Assembly (NCBI GenBank): GCA_029562975.1
Contig: JAKQTR010000058.1
Coordinates: 1-32,998, forward strand
Reading direction: 5' to 3'
Source of the DNA: Acidobacteriota bacterium
Lineage (GTDB): Bacteria > Acidobacteriota > Vicinamibacteria > Vicinamibacterales > JAKQTR01
Length of the DNA: 32,998 bases
The translations under genes and the position numbers were made by a program. Positions within the stretch are counted from its first letter, which is position 1. Each line of letters begins with the position of its first letter. The notes beneath the pieces were generated by a model. The model did no database searches. It was not told the DNA's origin and saw only the letters and a program-made list of their open reading frames with translations. Positions 7,583-15,990 of the stretch are shown here, one piece after another.

Positions 7583-7612
7583 ATCCTAACATGCGGCTCC
7601 GACCGCCAACAA
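7583..7612 (-). promoter_or_regulatory. Promoter of the yebC-ruvCAB-fabH-queA operon
   Basis: On the minus strand the -35 box TTGTTG (7612-7607) is followed by an 18-nt spacer and the -10 box TAGGAT (7588-7583). A GATC site (7582-7585) overlaps the end of the -10. This is the only promoter in the window with a recognisable -35 element. The -10 neighbourhood GTTAGGATCTTGC nearly duplicates that of the DHS-like gene. Confidence 0.6.
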
Positions 7613-7663
7613 GGGAAGGAGATCCGGGAACCGGGGCCCGTGCGGCCCGCCTGGCGCGGAATC

Positions 7664-8449
7664 CTAGCCCGGGAGCCTGGCCCGCTCTCGCACGGCCAGG
7701 AGCAGCCAGACGTCCGCGCGCGGATCCCAAGGGCGGCCGTCATAGTCGCCCAGCACCGCTGCCACCCGGAACCCGTGGCGCTCGAGACGGGCCGCCATGC
7801 CCTCGACCGAGACCGTCCGGAAGGCCAGCGAGAACCGGTGGGAGCGCACGTGCGCCCCCCGCCGCTCGACGAATTCCTGATCGAACGCCGTGACACCCCG
7901 GCGGCGCTCCTGGCGCACCGACTCGATCAGGGTGATCCTCGCCCCGCTCCGCCCGGCCGGCCCCCTGAGCTTCACCCGCCGCTCGTACTCGTCCCAGGAC
8001 GCCAGATCCGACACGAGATCGATCGCGAACGTGCCGCCGGGCGCCAGGACGCGGTGCGCCGACGCCAGAGCGGCGTCGAGGGTGGCGTCATCGAGCAGCG
8101 ACTGGAGGATGCCGTACGGAGCGGCCACCAGCGGGAAGGCGGCCGCCGCGAACGGCAGGGCGCGCACATCGCCGCGAACCAGGCAGAGCGACCCGGCCAG
8201 CTTCGACCGCCTCGCCCGCGTGCGGGCCCGCGCAAGCATCGCAGCCGACCGGTCCAGGCCGACCACCCGTGCGCCGGCCTTCGCCATCGGAATCGAGACC
8301 CGACCGGTCCCGCACCCGAGTTCGAGCACGGGCCCGCCCGCCCGGCCGGCCAGCTGCTGCCAGAACCCGATGTCGCGCCGGCCCATCGTCCGGGCGTTCT
8401 CCCAGTCGTAGAACCGGGCGTAGTCGTCCCAGCCGCGCCAGCCTTCCAT
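7664..8449 (-). CDS. Class I SAM-dependent methyltransferase, substrate unknown
   Basis: A 261-residue Rossmann-fold methyltransferase. Motif I VLELGCGTGRVSIPMAKAG sits near residues 41-59, followed by the acidic GLDRS that binds the SAM ribose, then the RGDVRALPF motif II-like stretch and the HRVLAPGGTFAIDL motif III. The N-terminal WDDYARFYDWENA is typical of the broad methyltransferase type 11/25 group. Nothing in the sequence identifies the acceptor. It lies 18 nt downstream of the DUF481 barrel gene and is probably co-transcribed with it, which may hint at a small-molecule or lipid substrate, but that is only a guess. Confidence 0.85.
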   Translation of the reverse strand: MEGWRGWDDYARFYDWENARTMGRRDIGFWQQLAGRAGGPVLELGCGTGRVSIPMAKAGARVVGLDRSAAMLARARTRARRSKLAGSLCLVRGDVRALPFAAAAFPLVAAPYGILQSLLDDATLDAALASAHRVLAPGGTFAIDLVSDLASWDEYERRVKLRGPAGRSGARITLIESVRQERRRGVTAFDQEFVERRGAHVRSHRFSLAFRTVSVEGMAARLERHGFRVAAVLGDYDGRPWDPRADVWLLLAVRERARLPG

Positions 8450-8467
8450 GTGCGGGCCCGCCGGCGC

Positions 8468-9202
8468 TCAGAACTTCGCGACGAGCGCGATCGACGTCAT
8501 CGTGTCGGTGCTCTTGAACCCCGGCACCGGCTGGCTGACGTAGCGGATCGTGTTCGCCACCTTCAGCGAGAGCAGCTCGGTCAGGCGCGCCGTCACCGAG
8601 GCGGACTGCTTGAGGCGCCAGCCGCCCCGTTCCGAGAACAGCCCGAGGAGCTGCACATCGTCGGTGAACTCGGCCGTCTCGGAGATCTTCCAGCGATACG
8701 CGGCGCCAGCCGACCAGGACGCCAGCGACAGGTCCGCCCCGGCGATCCGCTGCTCGTTCACGTAGCCCAGCCCGCCGTCCGCGGTCACCAGGTGCTCGGG
8801 GAGCTCGACGATCTTGTACTGGACGCCGCCGAGCAGCGAGTGCCGGTGGAGCATGCCCGCGAACTCGTCGCGGAAGTAGTCGTACTGGCCGAAGCCCGCC
8901 AGCCGGGAGGAGATCGTCCGCGCCGCCTTGAAGAGGTACACGTAGGTCTCGGCCGTCAGCTCCGACTCGGACTTGTTGCGCACGAAGGCCGCCTTGTTGG
9001 TGATGACCCACTGGTCCGGCCGGCAGATGAACTCCCCGCCGAGTCCGATGGTCTGCGTCGAGGAGTTGCCGGAGGTGCCAACGTACGAGAGCTCCGCGGT
9101 GCCCTCGTGCCTCGGCGGCGGCGGCGGGTCTGCCGGCTCGGCCGACGCCGGGAGGGGGACACACAGCGCGGCCAGCGCGATCGCGACAACGGATTGCCTC
9201 AC
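8468..9202 (-). CDS. DUF481/YdiY-family outer-membrane beta-barrel protein
   Basis: A 244-residue secreted protein. A signal peptide (cleavage probably after PASA, residue 21) and a Pro-rich spacer precede a DUF481-type barrel. The barrel has alternating aromatic strands (TAELSYVGTSGNSSTQTIGLGGEF, YRWKISETAEFTDDVQLL) and ends in a C-terminal Phe, the usual BAM recognition signal. The family (E. coli YdiY, salt-stress-induced outer-membrane proteins) has no fixed biochemical function. The start is GTG 9202, with GAGGAG 8 nt upstream. A minor GC palindrome (9224-9236) lies in the 66-bp gap to the upstream barrel gene. Confidence 0.85.
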   Translation of the reverse strand: MRQSVVAIALAALCVPLPASAEPADPPPPPRHEGTAELSYVGTSGNSSTQTIGLGGEFICRPDQWVITNKAAFVRNKSESELTAETYVYLFKAARTISSRLAGFGQYDYFRDEFAGMLHRHSLLGGVQYKIVELPEHLVTADGGLGYVNEQRIAGADLSLASWSAGAAYRWKISETAEFTDDVQLLGLFSERGGWRLKQSASVTARLTELLSLKVANTIRYVSQPVPGFKSTDTMTSIALVAKF

Positions 9203-9268
9203 TTCATCGACTCCTCAGCGAAAGGGCGGCCCGCCCGCGGAACGGGGCCAGACCAGCGGGCGCCGCGC

Positions 9269-9937
9269 TCAGAACATGACACCGACGGTCAGCGGCAGGA
9301 ACCGGCCCGTCGCCCGCGCCGTTCCGTCCGGCGTTTCGAACCGCGGCCCCCACATGGCATGGTAGCGAATCTCGGCGAAGCACCGGCCGGCCCTGACGCC
9401 GGCGCCGACGTTCAGCCCGAGGTCGGTACTGGATCGCGATCCCGCCAGCCGGCCCGCGCTCACGGGCCCGCTCTCGCACACGAACCAGTACGGGTCGCAC
9501 ACGCCGGCCGATGGCCCTCCCGAGGCCGAGACCCGCACGGTGCGCCGGTAGAGGCCGAAGCCGGCGAGGATGTAGGCGCGCACCCGCGCCGGAGGCCCCT
9601 GGAACATGAAGGCGGCCGACGCGAACTGGAAGCGGGCGTTCGCCCTCGCCTGCACGTCGAGCGGCGGTGCCGGCCAGTCGTCGCTCGAGCCGAGCCGCGA
9701 CCAGACGCCGTCGATCCTCACGATGGACTGCTCGGTCAGGTTCCACCACGCGCCGGCAGCGATGCCCGGGCCCGTCGTGAAGCGATCCGCGCTGTCCGAC
9801 AGCGGCCCCACGACGGCGCCGCCGAGCGTGAACGCGACCGGCCCGTCCTGGGCGAGCAAAGGCGCCGGCGCGGCCAGCATCGCCGCCGCCAGCACGGCCC
9901 GCGCCGTCCGGACGCTCCTCCTCGCCATGACCGCCAT
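9269..9937 (-). CDS. Small outer-membrane beta-barrel protein (porin/opacity-like), function unknown
   Basis: A roughly 222-residue protein with a signal peptide (basic MAVMARRSVRTAR, hydrophobic Ala/Leu core, cleavage probably after LLAQ). The rest is strand-rich with repeated aromatic/Gly alternation (VRAYILAGFGLYRRTVRVSA, LGLNVGAGVRAGRCFAEIRYHAMW) and a terminal GVMF. Gly-rich strand pairs such as these characterise 8-stranded opacity/OmpW-like barrels. Four Cys residues in the mature part may form disulfides. I chose ATG 9937 because an upstream GTG (9952) would lie within 4 nt of the TAGACT -10 box and so would not be transcribed. ATG 9928 is another option. Confidence 0.75.
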   Translation of the reverse strand: MAVMARRSVRTARAVLAAAMLAAPAPLLAQDGPVAFTLGGAVVGPLSDSADRFTTGPGIAAGAWWNLTEQSIVRIDGVWSRLGSSDDWPAPPLDVQARANARFQFASAAFMFQGPPARVRAYILAGFGLYRRTVRVSASGGPSAGVCDPYWFVCESGPVSAGRLAGSRSSTDLGLNVGAGVRAGRCFAEIRYHAMWGPRFETPDGTARATGRFLPLTVGVMF

Positions 9938-9955
9938 CGACCGTCCCAGCACGCC

Positions 9956-9961
9956 AGTCTA
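9956..9961 (-). promoter_or_regulatory. Candidate -10 box (TAGACT) of the small barrel gene
   Basis: TGTAGACT on the minus strand places a -10 box at 9961-9956 with transcription starting near 9949, about 12 nt before the ATG at 9937. It faces the TAGAAT box of the divergent fusion gene 75 bp away. No -35 element is recognisable. Confidence 0.4.
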
Positions 9962-10034
9962 CACCACGCGTCATTCGCCTCGCCGGACGGGCGTTCCGCC
10001 TCCATGCCCATCCGGCGGATCGGCGCGATGCGGG

Positions 10035-10040
10035 TAGAAT
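10035..10040 (+). promoter_or_regulatory. Candidate -10 box (TAGAAT) of the kinase/M23/aminotransferase gene
   Basis: GGGTAGAATG stands in GC-rich DNA, 38 nt before the ATG at 10079, giving a leader of about 32 nt. The leader has no clear Shine-Dalgarno sequence. The 141-bp divergent region is shared with the barrel gene. Confidence 0.45.
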
Positions 10041-10078
10041 GCCGTAGCCGCCTGGCCCCTGGTGCCGGCGCCGCGCCG

Positions 10079-13000
10079 ATGCCCACGCTCACGCACGACC
10101 AGCCGTCGTTCGCCCTCGACGCAGCCGAGCGGGCGGCGCGGCACCTCTACGGGCTCGAGGCGGAGGCGGAACCGCTTCCGGGCGAACGGGACCAGAACGT
10201 CCTGCTGACGACGCCGAGCGGCGAGCGGTTCGTCATGAAGATCTCGAGCGCCTCCGAAGACCTGCAGGCGCTCGACCTCCAGAACCAGGTGCTGGCGCGT
10301 CTGGCCGCCGCGGCCCCTTCGCTCGCGCTGCCGCGCGTGCGGTTCGCGCCCGACGGCGCTGCGATCGCCCGGCTCCTCGGCCCGGACGGCGAGGCGCACC
10401 CGGTGCGCCTGCTGACGTGGGTCCGCGGCCGCGTGCTCGCCGGCGTGCGCCCGCACACGCCGGCCCTCCTCGGCAGCCTGGGCGCCCTGCTCGGCGCCCT
10501 CGACGCGGCCCTCCTGGGCTTCGATCACCCCGCAGCGGACCGGGATCTCGGCTGGGATCCTCGGCACACGGCCTGGCTGCGCGAGTACCTGCCGATTGTC
10601 GAGGGCCCCGATCGCCGGTCGCTGCTCGCGCGGCTGCTTGACGCCGCGGAAGCCGCCATCGCACGCCTCTCGGCGCATCTGCCCGTCGGGATCGTCCACA
10701 ACGACGCCAACGACTACAACGTCATCGTCGACGGGAGGGATCCGTACACGCGCCGCGTCTCCGCCGTCGTGGACTTCGGCGACACGCAGCGCACGTTTCT
10801 CGCCAACGAGGTGGCGGTGGCGGCGGCGTACGCGGCCCTCGGCAAGCCGGATCCGCTCGCGGCCGCCGCGCCGATCGTCGAGGGCTATCACGCGGCGCGC
10901 CCGCTCGGCGAGGCCGAGATGGAGGCGATCTTCCCGCTCGTCTGCCTCCGGCTGTGCGTGAGCGTCGTCAACTCGGCGTACCAGCGCCGGGCGGACCCGG
11001 CGAACCGGTATCTCACAGTCAGCGAGGGCCCCGCGTGGGAGCTGCTCGGTCGGCTGGAGGCGATCCACCCGCGCTTCGCGCACTACGTGTTCCGGCGCGC
11101 GTGCGGCCTCGAGCCATGCCCCTCGGCGCCGGCGGTCCGGGCGTGGCTGCGGTCCCGCGCCCGGCACATCGGGCCGCTGCTCGATCCGGACGCGCGCGCC
11201 GCGCCCCGCACGGTCTGCGATCTCGGCATCGGGAGCCCTGAGGCGGGCACGCCGGACGTCTGGGCCGATCCTGACCGGTTCTCGCGCGACATCGCGTCGC
11301 GGATGGCGGCAGCAGGCGCGCGCGTCGGCGTCGGCCGCTACGACGAGGTTCGCGGCGTCTGTGCGAGCAGCCTGTCTGCGAAGCCGGGCAACGACGGCCC
11401 CACCTGGCGCACGGTCCACCTCGGCCTCGATTTGTTCGTGGATCCCGGCACGCCGGTCCTCGCCCCGCTCCCCGGCGTGGTCCGCGCGGCGGCCGACAAC
11501 GCCGGCCCGCTCGACTGCGGTCCGACCGTCGTGCTGGAGCACGAAGCCGGCGCGGGCGGCCCCGTCTTCTACTCGCTTTACGGCCGTCTCGCGCGCGCGT
11601 CGATGGCGAGGCTTGCCCCGGGCGCCCGTGTGGCGGCCGGCGACGTCATCGCGCGCGTCGGCGCGCGGGAGGAGAACGGCGGCTGGCCCCCGCACCTGCA
11701 CTTCCAGCTGATCACCGACATGCTGGATCGGCAGGCCGACTTCCCGGGCGCGGCCGATCCAGCCGAGCGCGACGTGTGGCTGAGCCTGTCGCCCGACCCG
11801 AACCTGGCCGCCCTCCTCCCGGAAGGCGCGGCCGCGCCGCGCCCCCGCCCCGCCGGCGAGATCCTCGCCCGGCGGCGCGACTCGATCGGCCCGTCCCTCA
11901 GCGTCGCTTACCGGCGTCCGCTCGCCGTCGTGCGCGGCTGGATGCAGCACCTCTACGACGCGGACGGGCGGGCCTATCTCGACGCGGTCAACAACGTGCC
12001 GCACGTCGGCCACTGCCACCCGCGCGTCGCCGAGGCGGGCCGGCGTCAGATGGCGCTGCTCAACACGAACACGCGGTACCTGCACGAGCGCCTCGTGGAG
12101 TACGCCAGCCGCCTGTCGGCGACGCTGCCCGACCCGCTGCGCATCTGCTACTTCGTGAACTCCGGCAGCGAGGCCACGGAACTCGCGCTGCGCCTCGCCC
12201 GCGCCTTCACGGGGAGCCGCGAGACGATTGTCGTGGACGTCGCCTACCACGGCAACACCGGGGCCGCCATCGAGATCAGCCCGTACAAGTTCAACGGCCC
12301 CGGCGGGTCGGGCGCGCCGCCGCACGTGCACGTGGCGCCCGCGCCCGACCTGTACCGCGGGCTGTACCGCAACGCCGTCGCGGACGCGGGGGCGCGCTAC
12401 GCCGCGCACGTCGCCGACGCCGTCGACCGCATCCTGCGCGCGGGCGGCCGGCCGGGCGCCTTCATCGCCGAATCCGTCCTGAGCTGCGCCGGCCAGATCG
12501 TCCTCCCGCCCGGCTACCTCGACGCGGCGTACGGCCACGTGCGCGCCGCCGGGGGCGTCTGCATCGCCGACGAAGTGCAGACCGGATTCGGGCGCGTCGG
12601 CTCCCGGTTCTGGGCGTTCGAGACCCAGGGGGTCGTGCCGGACATCGTCACGATGGGCAAGCCCATGGGCAACGGGCACCCGCTGGGGGCCGTGGTGACG
12701 ACCCGGGCGATCGCGGACGCGTTCGCCGGCGGCATGGAGTACTTCAACACGTTCGGGGGCAACCCCGTCTCGTGCGCCATCGGCCTCGCCGTGCTCGACG
12801 TCATTCGCGACGAAGGGCTCCAGCAGCGGGCCGAACGCAGCGGCGCCCGCCTCCTCGATCGCCTCCGGGAACTCATGAGCCGCCACCCGCTCATCGGCGA
12901 TGTGCGCGGCCTGGGCCTGTTTGCGGGCATCGAGCTCGTGCGCGACCGGGACACGCGGGAGCCCGCGGCGGCCGAGGCGGGGCTCGTCGCGAACCGTATG

Positions 13001-13147
13001 CGCGACCGCGGCGTGCTCGTCAGCACGGACGGGCCGTTCCACAACGTCCTCAAGATCAAGCCCCCGCTCTGCTTCGCCGAACCGGACGCAGACCGCCTCG
13101 CCTCCGAGCTGGACGAGATCCTCGGAGAGGACTACTTTCAGGCCTGA
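10079..13147 (+). CDS. Fusion: APH-type kinase + M23/LytM domain + class-III PLP enzyme (phospho-lyase-like)
   Basis: A single 1022-residue open frame carrying three domains. Residues about 20-350 form a choline/aminoglycoside-kinase fold with the catalytic loop H207-x-D209-xxxx-N214 (HNDANDYN) and the Mg-binding DFGD (232-235). Residues about 440-560 form an M23 domain with both zinc-ligand motifs intact (H447LGLD451 and H539LH541). Residues about 600-1022 form a class-III aminotransferase with the PLP lysine Lys861 in [11 protein letters not shown] and the substrate/PLP blocks [15 protein letters not shown] and VAYHGNTGA. TMGKPxGNGHP is characteristic of the AGXT2L1/AGXT2L2 phospho-lyases (ethanolamine-phosphate or phosphohydroxylysine), whose partners are APH-fold kinases such as hydroxylysine kinase. 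The first and third domains therefore suggest phosphorylation of an amino alcohol or hydroxy-amino acid followed by PLP-dependent phosphate elimination. No signal peptide is seen, so the M23 domain is probably cytoplasmic. Similar fusions are known in bacteria; the substrate is not. Confidence 0.9.
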   Translation: MPTLTHDQPSFALDAAERAARHLYGLEAEAEPLPGERDQNVLLTTPSGERFVMKISSASEDLQALDLQNQVLARLAAAAPSLALPRVRFAPDGAAIARLLGPDGEAHPVRLLTWVRGRVLAGVRPHTPALLGSLGALLGALDAALLGFDHPAADRDLGWDPRHTAWLREYLPIVEGPDRRSLLARLLDAAEAAIARLSAHLPVGIVHNDANDYNVIVDGRDPYTRRVSAVVDFGDTQRTFLANEVAVAAAYAALGKPDPLAAAAPIVEGYHAARPLGEAEMEAIFPLVCLRLCVSVVNSAYQRRADPANRYLTVSEGPAWELLGRLEAIHPRFAHYVFRRACGLEPCPSAPAVRAWLRSRARHIGPLLDPDARAAPRTVCDLGIGSPEAGTPDVWADPDRFSRDIASRMAAAGARVGVGRYDEVRGVCASSLSAKPGNDGPTWRTVHLGLDLFVDPGTPVLAPLPGVVRAAADNAGPLDCGPTVVLEHEAGAGGPVFYSLYGRLARASMARLAPGARVAAGDVIARVGAREENGGWPPHLHFQLITDMLDRQADFPGAADPAERDVWLSLSPDPNLAALLPEGAAAPRPRPAGEILARRRDSIGPSLSVAYRRPLAVVRGWMQHLYDADGRAYLDAVNNVPHVGHCHPRVAEAGRRQMALLNTNTRYLHERLVEYASRLSATLPDPLRICYFVNSGSEATELALRLARAFTGSRETIVVDVAYHGNTGAAIEISPYKFNGPGGSGAPPHVHVAPAPDLYRGLYRNAVADAGARYAAHVADAVDRILRAGGRPGAFIAESVLSCAGQIVLPPGYLDAAYGHVRAAGGVCIADEVQTGFGRVGSRFWAFETQGVVPDIVTMGKPMGNGHPLGAVVTTRAIADAFAGGMEYFNTFGGNPVSCAIGLAVLDVIRDEGLQQRAERSGARLLDRLRELMSRHPLIGDVRGLGLFAGIELVRDRDTREPAAAEAGLVANRMRDRGVLVSTDGPFHNVLKIKPPLCFAEPDADRLASELDEILGEDYFQA

Positions 13148-13168
13148 GGCGGCGGCGAACAGCCGGGA

Positions 13169-13187
13169 CCGGCGAACTTCGCGCCGG
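13169..13187. terminator. Small GC hairpin after the fusion gene
   Basis: CCGGCG (13169-13174) and CGCCGG (13182-13187) pair around a 7-nt loop in the 62-bp gap before the next gene. No T-tract follows. It is a weak terminator or attenuator candidate. Confidence 0.3.
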
Positions 13188-13209
13188 CCGCGCTCGTCAC
13201 AAGCAGGAC

Positions 13210-14367
13210 ATGGGGCCAACGCCGCGTCGACCGACGGGCCGCGCCGGGTTCGCGGCCCTGCTCGCCTGCCTCGCCATCGGGGCGGCCTCCGGCGGCCCGC
13301 TGCTGCGGGCCCGGCAGCCGGCGCCGCCGTCGTCGCGCCTGTCCGACCTCGACGCCTTCATGGCGCGCGTGCTCGAGCGCCGCAACGACAACTGGAAGAC
13401 GCTCCACGACTACATCCTGAGCGAGCGCGAGCGCTTCCAGGTGCTGGGCCCGGGCAGCGTCCCGCTCGTCGGCCAGCGCCGCGACTTCATCTGGTTCATC
13501 CGCGACGGCTTCCTCGTGCGAAGCCCAATCACGGCGAACGGCGCCGCCATCGCCGAGACGGATCGGCGCGAGTACGAGGCCGCGTGGCTGGCAGGCGAAC
13601 AGGCGCGGGAGAAGCGGGCGCGGGAGAAGCGGGAGGGCCGCGCCGGCGCCGCGGAGGCGGCCGCGGGAGCAGCAGGAAGCGCCGCCGACGCCGCCATCGT
13701 CGAGGGGCTGCGCGGCATCGAGCCGCTGCCCGAACGGGAGGCCGCCAGCATGATCGGCGGCGAGCCCCGCTTCATCTCAGAGGCGTACTTCATGAAGTTC
13801 CGGTTCGAGCCCGGCAACTACTACCTCGCCGGGCGCGAAACGCTCGACGGCCGCCCCGTCGTCAAGGTCGAGTACTACCCGTCGCGCATGTTCGACGCCG
13901 AGGACAAGGAGCGGCGCGAGAAGACCGAGGTCCGCATCGACGCCGCCTCCGGCGAGGTGAGCGTGCGGCCGGCGGAGGAGAAGCCGGCGCCCGCGAAGCG
14001 GCGCGCGGCGGGCCAGGCCCCCGAAGACGACGATCTGGATCGCGAGATCGAAGCGGCGATGAACAAGGTGACCCAGGTCACCATGTGGATCGACCCGCAG
14101 GAGTTCCAGATCGTCAAGTACACGATCGACAACGCGGACTGGGGCTTCCTCCCCGGCCGCTCGATCGTCCGCGTGGACGAGGCCCGCGCCTCCATGACGA
14201 TGGGGCGGTACTTCGACGGCGTGTGGCTGCCAAGCGCGATCGTGTTCAGGTTCGGCGCCACCTTCGCGGCCGGCTCGTATGCGCTCCTCTACACCCGGGA
14301 GTTCCACGACTACCGCAGGGGCGAGGTCAGCGCGAGGATCCGGGCCTACGTGCCGAGGGAGCCCTAG
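13210..14367 (+). CDS. Secreted/periplasmic protein of unknown function paired with an Omp85 gene
   Basis: A 385-residue protein with a signal-like N-terminus (basic RRPTGR, then a hydrophobic Ala/Leu segment to about residue 28). Its middle carries a charged, Ala-rich low-complexity stretch (about 130-160) that includes the REKRAREKRE tandem, and its C-terminal half is strand-rich (YYLAGRETLDGRPVVKVEYY, VTMWIDPQEFQIVKYTIDN, GRYFDGVWLPSAIVFRF). The C-terminal text resembles the LolA/LppX-like half-barrel of outer-membrane lipoprotein-sorting proteins, which wrap a hydrophobic groove, but I cannot assign the family with certainty. Its stop is 1 nt from the GTG of the Omp85-family gene, so the two products are probably made together at the envelope. 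ATG 13210 has AGGA almost adjacent, which is poor spacing. Confidence 0.75.
   Translation: MGPTPRRPTGRAGFAALLACLAIGAASGGPLLRARQPAPPSSRLSDLDAFMARVLERRNDNWKTLHDYILSERERFQVLGPGSVPLVGQRRDFIWFIRDGFLVRSPITANGAAIAETDRREYEAAWLAGEQAREKRAREKREGRAGAAEAAAGAAGSAADAAIVEGLRGIEPLPEREAASMIGGEPRFISEAYFMKFRFEPGNYYLAGRETLDGRPVVKVEYYPSRMFDAEDKERREKTEVRIDAASGEVSVRPAEEKPAPAKRRAAGQAPEDDDLDREIEAAMNKVTQVTMWIDPQEFQIVKYTIDNADWGFLPGRSIVRVDEARASMTMGRYFDGVWLPSAIVFRFGATFAAGSYALLYTREFHDYRRGEVSARIRAYVPREP
13603..13632 (+). repeat. 15-bp perfect tandem duplication inside a coding region
   Basis: GCGCGGGAGAAGCGG occurs twice head to tail (13603-13617, 13618-13632). The frame is kept and REKRA is duplicated within the low-complexity linker of the secreted protein, so this linker probably varies in length between strains. 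Confidence 0.85.
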
Positions 14368-14368
14368 C

Positions 14369-15727
14369 GTGGCTCGCCGCCGCCTCGCCGGCGTGCTGCG
14401 CGGGGCCGCCGTCGCCGCGGTCCTGGCCCATGCCTGGCTCGCGCCCGCACCCGCGGCCGAGGCGGCGCCCATCCGCCCGGCCGCGTCGGCCGCCGCATCC
14501 GGCGCGAGCGGGGCCGATCCTGTCGCCCTCGATGAACAGGGCGGCCCCGGCGAGGTGATCGCCGAGGTGCGGGTCCGGGGCAACTACCGCACGCCGGACG
14601 AAGAGGTGCTCCGGATCGCTGCCGTCTCGATTGGGACGCCGCTTCCGGCCGGCGGCCCGGAAGCCGTCGCCGAACGTCTGCGCCGCAGCGGACGGTTCGC
14701 CGCGGCCGAGGTCCGGAAGCGGTACCGCTCGCTGACGGATGAGTCGCAGGTGGCGCTTGTCATTGTCGTGGCCGAGCGGCCGGGCGTCGAGCGCGGCGGC
14801 GTGATGCCCGGCCCGATGAAGCGGCTCCGGAACGCCTTGATGTTCTCGCCGACGGCGGACTACGCCGACGGTTACGGGGTCACGGCGGGCGGCCGGTTCA
14901 CCGTCGCCGGCGCCCTGGGCACGCGCGGCCACGTCTCGGTGCCCCTCAGCATCGGCTCGACCCGGCGCGCCGCGCTCGAGCTCGACAAGACGCCGGGTTC
15001 GGGCCCCGTCCGGCGCCTTCGCGCCGGCGCCGCCGCCGCCAGCCGCGAGAACCCGGCGTACGGCCTGCGGGACCGTCGAGGGGAGGTGTCGGCGGAGGCA
15101 AGCGGCTCGATCGGGCGGCTCCTCGGTGTCGCCGCCCGGGCGGCCTGGGCGGACATCTCGTTCGGCGAAGTCCGCGACCGTGCCGTCTCGTACGGCGCGA
15201 GCCTGACGTTCGACACGCGCGCCAATCCCGCCTTCCCCCGGAACGCCGTCTTCCTGTCGGCCGCGTGGATCGTCGTCGACCCGGCCTCGGGCCCGGCCGT
15301 CAACCGCTGCGCCCTCGACGGCCGCGCGTATGCCGGCCTCCTGGGATCCTCCGTGCTGGCGCTCGAAGTGAGGTCGGAGACGACGGACCGCCCGCTGCCC
15401 GTGTACGAACGGCGCCTGCTCGGCGGCGCCTCTTCGCTGCGCGGCTTCAGGGCCGGCGCCTTCACCGGAGACAACCTCGCCTCGGCCTCCCTCGAACTGA
15501 GGGTGCCGTTTCATTCACCGATGCGGATGGCGCAGTCCGGCGTCGTGCTCTTCGGGGACGCGGGCGCCGCCTACGAGCACGGAATCCGGCTTCGAGATGC
15601 CAGCCGGCACTACGGGGCCGGAGCGGGCGTGTACGTGCGAGCGCCGCTCCTGCAGCTCGAGATCGACGTGGCGCACGGCTTCGGACGCGGCACGCGCCTG
15701 CACGTCACCGCCGGCTTCTCGTTCTGA
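14369..15727 (+). CDS. Omp85/BamA-superfamily outer-membrane protein with one POTRA domain
   Basis: A 452-residue protein. A signal peptide (to about residue 30) and an Ala-rich spacer are followed by a single POTRA-like domain (VIAEVRVRGNYRTPDEEVLRI ... GRFAAAEVRKRY ... VALVIVVAERPG, about residues 65-140). A 16-strand barrel follows. The Omp85 lid-loop motif LLGGASSLRGF (about 350-360) and a final aromatic strand ending in Phe are visible. BamA has five POTRAs and TamA three, so this is a short member nearer in layout to two-partner (FhaC) or single-POTRA patatin-associated proteins. The upstream gene is the obvious candidate client or partner. GTG 14369 starts 1 nt after the previous stop, with GAGGGAG 9 nt upstream. 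Confidence 0.88.
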   Translation: MARRRLAGVLRGAAVAAVLAHAWLAPAPAAEAAPIRPAASAAASGASGADPVALDEQGGPGEVIAEVRVRGNYRTPDEEVLRIAAVSIGTPLPAGGPEAVAERLRRSGRFAAAEVRKRYRSLTDESQVALVIVVAERPGVERGGVMPGPMKRLRNALMFSPTADYADGYGVTAGGRFTVAGALGTRGHVSVPLSIGSTRRAALELDKTPGSGPVRRLRAGAAAASRENPAYGLRDRRGEVSAEASGSIGRLLGVAARAAWADISFGEVRDRAVSYGASLTFDTRANPAFPRNAVFLSAAWIVVDPASGPAVNRCALDGRAYAGLLGSSVLALEVRSETTDRPLPVYERRLLGGASSLRGFRAGAFTGDNLASASLELRVPFHSPMRMAQSGVVLFGDAGAAYEHGIRLRDASRHYGAGAGVYVRAPLLQLEIDVAHGFGRGTRLHVTAGFSF

Positions 15728-15990
15728 GCCCGGCCTCTTCCATCCCCACGCCTCAGGCGACCGGGAACGCCGTGCCCATCGAGACGGCGATGCCGTCACT
15801 CCGGCAGCCGTTCCGGGCGACGGATACCGGGTTCCCGGCGCGGGCCAGGCTGAGGCGGGCGGCCGGATCCGCGCCGACGCAGCCAATCGGGCCAGGGAGC
15901 GCGAAGCGCCGGATGGGCGCGCGCCCCGCGCTGGCGCCGGGACCGAGGGCCCCGGGTCGTCCGGGCTAGAATGAACGAGGGAGCCGATTC
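15728..15990. other. Intergenic region before the mscS-like gene
   Basis: A 263-bp non-coding stretch with several short GC-rich inverted repeats but no ORF or RNA I can support. It ends in the mscS promoter. Confidence 0.5.
15967..15983 (+). promoter_or_regulatory. -10 box (TAGAAT) and ribosome site of the mscS-like gene
   Basis: TAGAAT at 15967-15972 is followed by the ribosome site GAGGGAG at 15977-15983, 7 nt before the ATG at 15991. The implied leader is very short (about 12 nt), so the ribosome site begins at or near the first transcribed base. Confidence 0.5.

Noticed and set aside
7664-8449. Assigning a specific substrate to the SAM methyltransferase
   Set aside because: Only generic Rossmann motifs are visible; the neighbour is a DUF481 barrel that gives no clue.
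6686-10078. Long plus-strand open frame running antisense to yebC, the methyltransferase and the barrel genes and into the fusion gene
   Set aside because: GC-rich DNA gives long shadow frames. The minus-strand genes here have clear family motifs, and the plus-strand text upstream of 10079 is Arg/Pro-rich and without homology.
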